This document shows, in pieces, positions 23,001-33,880 of a DNA stretch of 64,000 bases (its first letter is position 1; every line of letters starts with the position of its first letter). The DNA lies in contig VZRS01000297.1 in the NCBI GenBank assembly GCA_013398055.1, positions 27,512 to 91,511 on the forward strand. The letters run 5' to 3'. Both the position numbers and the translations under genes were made by a program. The notes below the pieces were generated by a model. That model saw only the letters and a program-made list of their open reading frames with translations. It was not told the DNA's origin and did not search any database. Source of the DNA: Ifrita kowaldi (Eukaryota; Chordata; Aves; Passeriformes; Cinclosomatidae).

Positions 23001-25344
23001 ATATGGCTCAAAGAAAAAGTCCATGATTATAATGATGCATTTCAGCATATAACAACCAGAAATATTTAACAGAATTTTTAGGAAATGTTTTTTCTTTCCT
23101 TTCCTAATGGCTCATTGAAGCTGCTTATGGGAAATTAGAATTTCCAGCTAGAAAAAGATAAAGGAGTTTCTCTTTCTGGTCTTACTATTTCTAGTAATGT
23201 TAAAATCCGCAAGTGCTTTCAGAACTCCCCCCTTGACACCTGAACTCCAGCAGAGGTTTGTCCCTGTGGGAAATATTTATATTTTTAAATATACAAGCCT
23301 TAATATTGTGTGGGAAATATACCTTGGTGACACAGTCCTTGGAGTGCTCTGGTTGACCAAGTTTTAACATAATTAAATTACTTTGGGCACAGCTATAACT
23401 ACATTAAGAGTTTTGTGTTTTTTAATTTGTCTTGGCTTGGGTACTGCTGACAACCTGAGCTCTTGACTGAGAGCATCGTTTGGAACTGGAAGTTAATATC
23501 TTTGAGAGAAAGTCAGGATTGAGGTGTGAGTATATTAATTGAATATACCTAGGCCTGGGAGGTTCAGTCAAGAGGAAAAACCTAAATATAGGTGAAAGGG
23601 GGTGCACTAAGGCACATTTGCTCTCCTTAAACTGTTTGAAAATAGGGAAGACAATCAGTAGTTTAGATCCAAGTCAGGAAAAAAAATATTTAATTATGTT
23701 GTAGCAGGTTGGGAGTATTGGCACTCACAATTCTGATTATGCATAAATTTACGTAAATGAGTAAAACAAAGAAATGAAGACAATAATGTAAAAAATCCTG
23801 TATTTGTGGTTATAGGGTTAGGCAGGAAAACTTTGTTGCTGATGGGAAGTGTGAACTTTTTTCTTTTTTTTTTCTTTTCCCTTTAAATTACTTTTTCATT
23901 TTCTGCTTTTTTTGGTCAAATAACTTTTTAATCTTTTTAATATTAAGTTTAGTTGGACAACATAAGTTTTTCCTGTGTGTGGATTGATTAGTTTAATAGT
24001 CTGCCTCGGTACAGAGAGATTTACAGCGAATCTGCAGGCTGGGTGACCTGGGAGCTCCATGGAGGGCTCCAATGCAGAGCTTGGATTCCCTTTGGCTTCC
24101 TTCAACAGCCAGATTTTCCCTATGGTTTGAATTTTATATCTATATGTAACTAGAAAATGAATATTAGAAAAATATATATATATGTGCTGGAACTGCTCCA
24201 TTATTGCAGTAATGGGATGCTGCATAGTCAGGACTGTCCATGGAGCAGGGAAATGCACAGGATGGCCTCGGAATCTTTAAGCACTGATAGTAATTTAAAT
24301 ATGCTTGGAAAGAGTTTCCCTGCCTAAGTTTAAGTAGACTTTTAATTTTTAACCAGTTATTTATACTGTTAGCTGGTTTAATTCTTTGTGGCTGTGTGTG
24401 TGAGGAGTGTTGCTAGCAGGAAGAAGCAGTGCTTCCAGCATTAATCTAAACACTAAACGTTTTTAAATGTCGTGTTTTTAAGTTATGAAGTTGTCTTTCA
24501 GATATCCACGTTCCTCTGATTTCCATCAGCTGAAGGCACTGGGTATGTTTCCAGTTAGCTGGAACTGCAGCGGGAGTTGCATTTCCAACCTAAACAGATA
24601 AATCTGCAGCCGTTAATATCAAATCATATCTCATTATATTTACAGGGATAATAAGACATGGATGGCTGGCTGGTGCAGCCTCAGAAGCGTGTTAGCTTTC
24701 AGCGTGCTTGGCAGTAGTTAAATGGGAATGAACAGCATCGGGAGGGGAATTTTCCACTACTCGGGAAATCTTCTTGACATGAAGAAAAAAGTTAATTCCA
24801 GCCCTGCCTCATTAATCAGATCTGCCTACAGTTAAGGACGTGTCACCTAAGTATGTTTTGCTCTCCGCTGTGTGCTGCTGCTGAAGATCCTGACATGCAA
24901 AACAGAAGTAATTGGATTTGTGCTCAAAGGCAAAGCGAGGAGTTGGAATGTGCTTTATGAGTGACCTTTGTGGGGACTGCCCTGGGCACCTCCATGTGGT
25001 GCCTGTCACCGCTAATGGTGGCTGCAGACTCAAGGTTGTTTCACCAGTCACACACATGGGTTGCTTTGCCTGTGTCTAATATGCCACGGATCATGCACAC
25101 AGTCTCCGCATTATGGCAGGGAGCAACAGCTGGGAATTAGGGAATCATCCAGGGGGACCTCTGGCCCCTCTGTGCTGGTCACTGCTGGTCCTGAAGGTCC
25201 AAACTAAAATCCACTTCTTAATGTGCTGTCCCAAGACTGAGATTAGGATTTCCCAGGTGAGGGGATGAACCACACTTTGCCCATTGCTTTTGCTGCGTTC
25301 TGGGAGTGTTTATAACTCCCCAAGGAAAAGCTGTCCAAGGAATT
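20096..25344. other. unique intergenic DNA
   Basis: No gene supported. The frame at 20,482-20,865 (+) is open for 127 codons and is discussed under findings. An element-like stretch lies at about 24,590-24,720. A run of nine G lies at about 22,278-22,286 and an (AT)n run at about 24,173-24,184. Confidence 0.55.
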
Positions 25345-25666
25345 TGTAAAGACTGAGGCACGGACTCAGACCGGCAGGGATACTGAGATGTTTATTGAGA
25401 GAATCAAGCTGGTTTTATACACTCCCTCAAGACACTGTATTTGGAGCTGGCTTCCCTGGGAAGCCATGGGCAGCCCACAGTGCATCTTACTGTCATCGTA
25501 CTGTCACCCAACAAACCTTGAGCAAAGCAGACATGAACCACTAAACCTGGGTTTTGGGAAGCTCTGCTGTGACAACAGGGTGGGAAATCATATTCAAATC
25601 CATGGATGAAGTCCCAAATAAAGCAGAATAGGACCATCATAACCTTATGTAAGGTCTGTGAACACA
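25345..25666 (-). mobile_element. probable solo LTR of an endogenous retrovirus
   Basis: Read on the minus strand, the segment runs TG...CA over about 322 bp. It has a TATA-like TATAAAAC (plus-strand GGTTTTATAC at 25,411) followed about 20 bp downstream by AATAAACATC (plus-strand GATGTTTATT at 25,388). A GC-richer end follows, with CTGCCGGTCTGAGTCCGTGC. This U3-R-U5 order is that of a retroviral LTR. No target-site duplication is visible at the boundaries I chose, and no internal viral genes flank it. The family is unassigned. Confidence 0.45.
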
Positions 25667-27031
25667 AACACTTAAATTTTGCAATTTAGCTCCTGCTTAC
25701 CCTTCACTGAAAGCCCCAGGAAGCCCTGGGCTTGGAGTAACTCTTGTCATATCCTTTGTTACTATTCTTGACAAAAATATTTGTCTTTCCAATCTTCCAC
25801 TAAAGAAATTTAGATGCTTTATGTAAAATCCTTACAAGGCCATTGATTTTTTCCGTAGCAAATTGTGATAGTATTGTTTAAGCGCATGAAACTCAAGAGT
25901 CAAAAGTGGAGTAGCAAATTCCAGGAAACTGGTATGCCAAAGAAATGGAGAATGTTGGCGGTATAAGGAGCTCTGATGAAAATCAAAAAGCAAAAACAAA
26001 AATAGCTGCAGTCTTTTCCATTTTGCAATAACTAAAATGGCTGAGGATTAAATGACAATTAGGGCAGGGAGGGCTTGTCCGCTGTCAAGTTAAAAAAAAA
26101 AAGAATGAAGGGTCACTAATGTATATGACCAGAACTTTTGCCAGCAGTTTATGTTCAAACATTTAGTATCATGTTCAGAGCTCACTGGAAATGTGGCTCT
26201 GAAGGAGATCTCAGTACTCTAAAACGTGTGTGATGTGCCTGGTGTCGTGTAGGAAGTCTGTATTTACATCCAGTCTTTAGAAATCCAAAGAAACATTTAT
26301 AGCATAGAATTCCTACTGGGTTCTTGCAGCTCAGGAAAAGAATAGCAATGTTTAACTGAATTTCATCCCTGCTACCATTATTTTTGGCAAAATCCATAAA
26401 TAGTGATTCCTAAAGCCAACACCTTCTTTCACTTTTCCTGGCTGCTCTTTCTTGAGAATCAAACATTGTTGAAGAACTGGGATACTCTGCTTCTGTAGAT
26501 ATGATTTGGCCAAATCCCAGTGGGATAAGGCAGCCTCTTTAGCAAATAGTGGAAGAATGAGACAGAAATTATTATGTACTGCTATAAGCAATGCCTGGTG
26601 GTTTGTATAAACCAAAGTTAAGGCTGTTAATAGCCAAGGGAGCAACTGTAATGTAGGCTTTGAAAAGATGATAAACCAGAGGAAAGTAACTTGGAAGCAA
26701 ACAAACAAATCTGGTAACAGAATATCTGAGAAGTATTTTAAACTGCTTATCACTCAGCTGTGCAGAATAGATGTCTAATCTCTCCCACTGCCATGGCTAA
26801 AGATTTAGAGGATTTTGCCCAAACCTTTTCTGAGTCTTTAAAGACATCTAATTTAGTGAATAGTAAAGGATTTGTGGCAGGAGAAAAATAAATCATTTCA
26901 GTCAGGTTTCCCAAAGCGGGGTTATTGGTTGATAGACATCAGGACAGGACTGTTGGGACAGATCTTGCTTGTCCCCTTCACCCCAACCCCTTAATTCAAG
27001 GCCCCATGAAGTTTAACAAGCTTGTGTGTGG
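25667..27031. other. unique intergenic DNA
   Basis: No gene or recognised repeat. A minus-strand frame at 26,352-26,753 is open for 133 codons but has no recognisable domain. Confidence 0.6.
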
Positions 27032-27187
27032 ATAGAATCATGGAAGGGTTTAGGTTGGGAGGGACCTTAAAGCTCATCTTGTTCCACCCTCTGCCGTGGG
27101 CAGGGACATCTTCCACTATCCCAGGCAGCTCAGAGCTCCATCCAAGCTGGCCTTGGACACTTCCAGAGATGGGGCAGCCACAGCAAA
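27032..27187 (-). mobile_element. CR1 LINE 3' fragment
   Basis: The 3' end lies at the left (AGAATCATGGAAGGGTTTAG, about 27,035). It continues through GGACATCTTCCACTATCCCA and ends near ATGGGGCAGCCACAGC. It is more diverged than the 19.8 kb copy. Its 5' side abuts a plus-strand CR1, so the two point away from each other. Confidence 0.9.
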
Positions 27188-27189
27188 GA

Positions 27190-27418
27190 AAATTCTAGTT
27201 GGACACAGAAAAACCCTTGTGACCATGAGAGCTGCTTGGAGCAGGACCCAGACAGCTCAGGCAAATCTCCATCCAAGGAGCTTTTCAAAACTTTTTCTGG
27301 ACAAGGCCCCTGGATAACACGATTCTGCTTTGAAGCTGCCTCTGCTTTGAGTGGGAGGTTGGACTGGATGATTTCTGGAGCCTTCTTCCAGCATAAATTT
27401 TCCTCTGGTTCTAAGTGA
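27190..27418 (+). mobile_element. older CR1 LINE 3' fragment
   Basis: The plus-strand 3' region has GGAGCTTTTCAAAACTTTTT, CTGGACAAGGCCCCTGGATA and GGAGGTTGGACTGGATGATT, with a degraded tail ending near CTGGTTCTAAG. It comes from a different, older subfamily than its left neighbour. Confidence 0.78.
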
Positions 27419-27439
27419 GCAACATCAGTGACTCCATGG

Positions 27440-27740
27440 GCTTCAATTTCAAAAGGGATCTTAGTGTTTAGCGGCTGCTGAGGGCTGGTTTGATCCCTCT
27501 CTCTCTCAGCAGACACACAACCAAGTTTATGGCAAATCTCCTCGTTTAAATTATGCGTTGCATCTATCCCAGCGTGGTCGATGCTGTTAAATCTAATTAG
27601 TGTAATTTTGCTGGGGAGTTTTAAGATACTGTGGCAAATGAGATTTTTTTTCAAATGCCCTCTGGAAATCTCACATTTATTTCCATCATGGTGCAGGTTA
27701 TAAAAAGCGACAGGTAGTGAAAAACAAATACGCCTTGCAC
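27440..27740. promoter_or_regulatory. possible conserved non-coding element
   Basis: Balanced composition with CpGs and homeodomain-like TAATTAG at 27,594, and no similarity to repeats. The texture resembles vertebrate conserved non-coding elements. Function cannot be inferred without alignment. Confidence 0.2.
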
Positions 27741-30090
27741 TTATTTTTGAGTGCATCTGCTTATTCAGGCTAGTGAACTATTAAGGCTCATTTGTAGGAT
27801 AGTTTTGTTATCGTTGTTCACCTTTTTGAAATCTCCACAGGATCTCTTATCTGGGCCTGCTGTTTCTCTTCCCTATGACTTTAAAACTGTCTTTGCCTCA
27901 GTCAGTGCTGTGTTGGTGGTGGTTTGTCAGATTCAGGCATCCCTAATCTTTTCCCCATTTTTCTCAGAAATGTCAGCACTGATTTATTTATTTACTTTGA
28001 AGATACTGGGAATCTCAGTCTTCCCTTAAATTCTTTATTTTACCTCTCCACAGATGGATTTTCTTCTTGTATGTCAGCTGGTAATGTACTGTTCAGTTTC
28101 CTCCGAGGTTCCCTTATTACTATGTCATTGCTGCTGTGTTTTGCTATGATAGAACTCCAGGCACCCCCAGTAATGCTTTTTTGTGTAGTCTGTTTTCTTT
28201 TTTACACTGACAATCTTAAAATGTGGAACCAATAGACCTGTAGGTGCAATGCCTAATGGATCCTCACATGAGTTATTCCACAATAAGAGAGTAATATTCC
28301 TTTTTTTTGGTCACAGCCTGCGTTTCTCATTAATATTCTACAACAATACCTGTAAATTATTCCAGTTCAGTGTTCAAATGCCAGTCATTCCTTGCAGTTA
28401 ATTTTGTATAATTATATATAACTTAAATAACTTGGGGTGAGAAAAAGGAAGTTCTATCTATAAATCAGACCAGACACAATGGCCAAAAAATACCACCAGT
28501 AAATTCTGCTTTCTCCAGTCAATGTGCAGTGCTTACATTGCTGTTCAGAGGTGTAACCATTTCTGTTGATATTGCACAAAATATATTTGTTTTCTGTTTC
28601 CACAATCTGAAGATGATCTTTCTCTTGCTGTGTCTGCATATTTTAGACACAGATTTTCCAAGAAAAGCAGAATAATACAGTTGCAAGAGAAGATCATTTG
28701 CTTAGTGCATTAAATAAATTTGAAAAAAGTGCCAAACCATATCCAAGTTCAGGACTTGTGACTAGAATCAAACTTAACTTACATTATTGTGATCTCTATC
28801 AAAATAAATATTTAATAAGCAAAGCTAAGTTGAGCATTTCTAAATATATCTTGGGGCTTTTTATTTCCTCTGGGAAAAGAGAAAAGTGTTTGGCAAGAGT
28901 TCTCAAATGGATAACTAAGCAGTGTCTTATTTTAGTGCCAAAGGCACCCTGAGGGGCTTGGCCAAAAGGATTGAAACAGATCGTGGGGGAGCAGGAGGAC
29001 AGGTCAGGTCTTCTTGGTCCCTGCTTGAAGTGGGATCTTTCCTTCGTGACTGGGAAGAAAACTAACAGTGATGTTGGTTTGGTTGTTGGGTTTGGGTTTT
29101 TTAGTTTCTCTTCATAATATTCGACAGTTGCTGGAATCCACAGAGTTCATGTGAATCTCAACCTGCCTGGGGCAGGGGGGGAGATAAAAAGAGGAAATAT
29201 TGTAGGCGTTTGAAACATTTATTTTTAACTTTTTTTTTTGCAATCGAAAGGAAATCTCCAAAATTTTCTTTTTACATTTCAAATTCGATTCCAGTATAAT
29301 GATGAGGGTGGAGAGGAATTTATAATGTGTCAATTCATAGAACTGATGGCATTAAAGAGTTCTTAACCGCCGTGTCTTGGATGATGCCACTTGCGCATGA
29401 GGCCATTGCCCACTGACATCATCCATGGTCAAAGGCAGATTCTTTAGAGAAGCTTTACAAAGTTCATGACAAAAACCTTTTAAAAGTCCACTATTCTGTA
29501 CAGTAAAATGATTTCTACTTCTTTCCTGTAAGTTTTTCACTAAAGGATGGACAGTATTGACAAATCAATGGTAACAGAAAGCATTTTTGTGAGGCTTTTG
29601 ACTAAGGGTAGAGGACAAATCATTGTGAAACACTTTCACTTATGAAAAATTATTTTGTTTGGGATTCAAATTCTGCCTGTGCTACAGGGATACTCTGAGA
29701 CATCCTGTGGAAGTAGATCTATTAAAACGGTGGCAAATCAGGACGACATGGAATGTAACTGCTATTTTTTGGCAGGGTACACCTTCATTTTCTATTGTTC
29801 CCCCCAATAGTGATAAACAGAGGGAAAAAAAAAACCCTTTAGGAGTGACAAGACTGCATGGAAATTAGGATTAATTTAGCTGATTTACATAATGTTAATA
29901 TTTTAAAGCAAATGTGGGCTGTATACTCCCTGCTAGAAGGCAGCCAAAAATAGAGGCCTTCCTATTGCACCCTTCTACATTAATTATGTGGCTACTCTGA
30001 CATGAATTGCTTCCCCCAGTACTTAATATGTCAAGGAGTATTTATGTCTGGAACCCCTCACTGTGGCTTTGCAGTTGAGAAGTCTCTATT

Positions 30091-30152
30091 AAAAAAAAAG
30101 GAAAAAGAAAAAAGGAAAAAAAAAGGGTGGGTTTTTTTGTTTTTTTTTTTTG
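30091..30152. repeat. A-rich/T-rich inverted low-complexity pair
   Basis: An A/G tract at 30,091-30,126 is followed after a few G by a T-rich tract ending at about 30,151. The arms can pair as an imperfect hairpin. Confidence 0.85.
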
Positions 30153-33100
30153 AGGGGGGAGTGTTTACTGTGCTGTTCACACCCCTCTTAGTTCTTTCAG
30201 TGTAGATTCTTATTGTCTAGACTTAGATGGAAGGAGAAACTCGCAGTAGTTGGGATGTTAAAGGAGCTTTTCTTGGCCTTACTCTGTGCCCTGGTGAGGG
30301 AAGCACTGCTCTGATGCTCCTCCCTTTTCTTTGTCTTGGCTTGCACTTGGAGGAGGTGTTCCTTGTCCACTGAGGAAATCAGGAATACACCAGGTCTGCA
30401 GCAGTTTTCTCTTCCACATTTAGCCCCAAAGTTCATCCCCAGTGTTTCCCCAAAGACTCATCCGTCAGCACAATGAAAATGCAGAACTTCAAGGTTAAAA
30501 GAAGGAGGAAGTCCTTTGGTTTAAATTTTAATATTCATATAAGAGAAGAACTAATGACACTGAAGACATCTATAATGCAGGGAGGAATTGGAAAAGCTTC
30601 CTTGCACGTCTCCATTAATGCTCTGCTTTATGACTGAGGAAGAAATTTGTCACAGAGAGAGAGACAGAAACCTTCACCACATTTTATCCCTGTTTCGAAG
30701 GCTATGGCTCCTTATCTCAAGAAAGGATAATCTCTGGTAATTTTTATGGTGAATCAACATGTTTAACAAATGAATGAATATCCCAAATATTACAGAATTA
30801 ATATTGCCTTTTTTATTATTCTTTTTTACATATCTGTTCAGAGTTGTCCAAAGAATTTCTTCAGCTGTTTTAAAAAATCATTTGTGTTGGATTTATGTAG
30901 ACTTCTGAGCAAGTGAGGACACAAGCCAAGAATGTTTGCAGGAACAGCAATTTTAGATAAAAACCGAGAATGGAAGTGGAATATGAATTTTAAGTTGTAG
31001 CAAGCACAGGAGAAAATTAGATATCCTCAGCAGAAACAAGATTCTAATTGATTTAGAGACAGAAATGTAATATGAACAAATGCTTAATCAAATTAGCTCA
31101 CATTTATAACTTCAGGAATGAAATAATAAAAAGGACTCTTTAAATAACACTGGCTTAAGGACCATAAATTTGCTGCAGAAAGAAGGCAGATTAAGAAACA
31201 ATAAATTAGAGAATACTGTGATCTAATCTTGTATTCTGCAAGTGTGGGGAAATTTGTCACCTAAACTTCCTTTAAAACTAATTCAATAGCGCAGAGCTAC
31301 AATAAGAGAGCAGGGAATAGTAAGGAAAAATAAATAGTCTTGTTTGCCTTCATTTAAGGTAATTAAGGATTATATTTTTTTATCATCCATTCTTATAGAA
31401 AACAGCATATGTGATGGAATGATTGACTTGGGTCAAATCAAAAACAGGAAGGTGACTTGGGTAGGGCTTTTCAGTTGTGCTTCTAATTTGGACTTGAAGC
31501 CAAGTTTCACAGGATTTTAGCTTGGGGGCTTAGCAGTGTGAGCATGAACAGAACAAAAGAGGTCATTGTACTTAAATGATCTCAACTCTCTCCTGTCGGT
31601 TACATCACTTTCCTAATCAATTCTAGTTAGCTAATCTCAACAAAATATTCCTACAATTCTGCCTAATTGTAAAATTAGAAGCCAGCTACTAAATTCAAAT
31701 GACAGTCTTTTTTTTTCCTTTTAACTTTGTTATTGGTAGTTATAGCAATGTTAACTGTGCATTAAAATGAAACTAAAAGTTTTCTCCTGGCCCCAGGTGA
31801 GGCCAAGCAGTTTATTGTCAATGGTGAATTAGTTAATTTTCTATGAATATTATGAAATTTATCTAATTCTCAAATTTGCTGCAGAATTGAGCATCATCTA
31901 AATAATTTATTCATCTGAGGGCACAGGAAAACTTCTTCTGTCCAGGCTCACAATGCCTAAGTTCTTGCTGCTGGTGGCAGAGAATAGAAAGAAAGAAACA
32001 ATTCCATGTTTTTTTAAGACTACTTGTTGTGTTGCATTTAATCTTACAAGTTAGCAAAGCATTTCTGCAACCCTAATTTTTATATATAAAATCTATAGGA
32101 TCTAATTGCCTCCATGGATGTGTATGATGATTATTATTGCTTTTATAAATATATATCAGTGTATAAGGTGACAGATTCCCTTGGAGTACATTAAGTTTAT
32201 AAAGTTTCACACTGTCATTACAATAACTGCCAAAATAATAGCTGCACATTTCTGTCTTGTTCTCTGTTCATTGTGAGTTGGAATTTTAGAGCCTCATATA
32301 TTCAAAGAATTGGGGGAATACACTATACACTGTGACCTTTTCAATATTCCATAAATGCATTGCTGAAAATTTTACTTATCTTCCTTGTTTACTGCTCTTC
32401 TCTTTCCCTTATTGTTAATTGTGTGGGGAAGAGTTGAAATGAGTGACCTTTCCAGGGTTTTGTATTTCCATTGGCCAAAAGATACATCAAACTTGCACAG
32501 CACAGTGCACTTAACAACACAGTGTTCTCTTTGCTTAAAACACGCAATACAGAACGCTTTTGCAGTTCTGTTAAAATGAAGGGCATGCATAGAACAGCAT
32601 TTTGTTCCAAAATCGTTCCCATTGGTGATAAAAAGAAGACTATCTGTAATACGCCATTTTCAGAAGGTCCAACTTCCTGCATCATAGGTATTTATAGACA
32701 TGCCTGACACTTAAACTGGGAGATTTTCGACTCCAATCCTCTTTCCAATTCATGTGCATTTTGCTGCCTGGATAGCACTTTTATTTAATAGTGCTTTTTG
32801 TTTTAATGTTGAATGAGAATGGAGAACCATCCCCAATGCGCATCTCTTATGCAGCAGGGCAGTACTGAGAGCAGCAGGATGATATTTTCCATCTCTCCAG
32901 GGTTAGTGACTTGGAAGCATTCCGTAAATGCTAAAGGTCTGTTAGCCTTAAACCTGGGAAAGCATTGCATGTAATCTGCTTGTTCTCCTTGTGTTGTGCA
33001 CTCTGATGGTTCTGGGTATGTGGAACCTCAGCCCAGACTGGTGGGGGATGTGTTTGTTCTTTTGTTTTAATTTTTCAGTGCTAAAAGGAGTGGGAAGTGT

Positions 33101-33339
33101 ATGGAGCAGGAAAAAAACATCTCAGAAAAGGGATGAAAGGAGGACTTAAACTGTCTGCATAGTCTAGAAAAGGAGCAGGGAGAGTTTGTCTTAGTTTTCA
33201 TGAGGGATGGCAAATTGAGCGCACTCCCCTGAACCACCCCCTCACCTTCGGCAACCGTGCGTGGTGACAGAATGTCTACTGAAAATGCAATAAAACTGGC
33301 TTTAAAAATCATATATTTATGATTGGTTATTTCCATCAT

Positions 33340-33458
33340 GAGACCCCACCTGGAGCACCACGGACACTTCTGGTGCCCCCAACATAAGAAGGATGTGGAA
33401 CTGTAGGAGCAAGTCCAGTGGAGGCCACGGAGTTGATTTGGGGGCTGGAGCACCTTCC
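33340..33458 (+). mobile_element. CR1 LINE, middle part (outer element, left half)
   Basis: It begins GAGACCCCACCTGGAGCACC and runs to GGCTGGAGCACCTTCC, which is the CR1 region just upstream of the CATGGAGCCAGGCTGG motif. That motif resumes at 33,556, after an inserted CR1 3' end. It is therefore the left half of one element. Confidence 0.88.
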
Positions 33459-33551
33459 CTAGTGGAAGATGTCCCTGCTTATGGCAGGGGCTGGAATGAG
33501 ATGAGCTTTAAGGTCCCTTCCAACCCAAACCATTCTGGGATTCTGTGATGA
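33459..33551 (+). mobile_element. nested 93-bp CR1 3' end
   Basis: It starts CTAGTGGAAGATGTCCCTGC and ends CCATTCTGGGATTCTGTGAT plus GA: a complete CR1 3' tail with a severe 5' truncation. It lies exactly between two halves of an older CR1. TTCC is present on both sides (33,455-33,458 and 33,552-33,555), consistent with a 4-bp target duplication. Confidence 0.85.
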
Positions 33552-33880
33552 TTCCATGGAGCCAGGCTGGGAGAGCTGGGGCTGCTCAGCCTGGAGAGGA
33601 GAAAGTTGTGTGGAGACCTCACAGCTCCTTCCAGGGTCTGCAGGGGCTGCAGGGAACCCAGAGAGGGACAATTCCTCAGGGACTGCAATGACAGGGCAAC
33701 GGGAAATGGGTATAAACTGACAGAGAGGAAATTTAGCTTGGATATTAGGAAGGAATTGTTCCCTGGGAGGGTGAGGAGGCCCTGGCACAGGGAAGCTGCG
33801 GCTGCCCCTGGATCCCTGGCAGTGTCCAAGGCCAGGTTGGACACTGGGGCTTGGAGCAGCCTGGGACAGTGGAAGGTGTC
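33552..33880 (+). mobile_element. CR1 LINE, right half of outer element, lacking its 3' tail
   Basis: It continues from 33,458 with TTCCATGGAGCCAGGCTGGG and runs through GGAAGGAATTGTTCCCTGGG (33,750) to CAGTGGAAGGTGTC (33,880). There it stops before the usual CCTGCCCATGGCAGG and terminal repeats. The 3' loss probably reflects a later deletion. Confidence 0.9.

Larger units (their letters stand above)
27419..33339. other. unique intergenic DNA
   Basis: The longest repeat-free stretch so far, about 5.9 kb. No exon recognised. A conserved-element-like segment lies at about 27,440-27,740, and an A-tract/T-tract pair at 30,091-30,152. No coding frame has a recognisable product. Confidence 0.55.
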
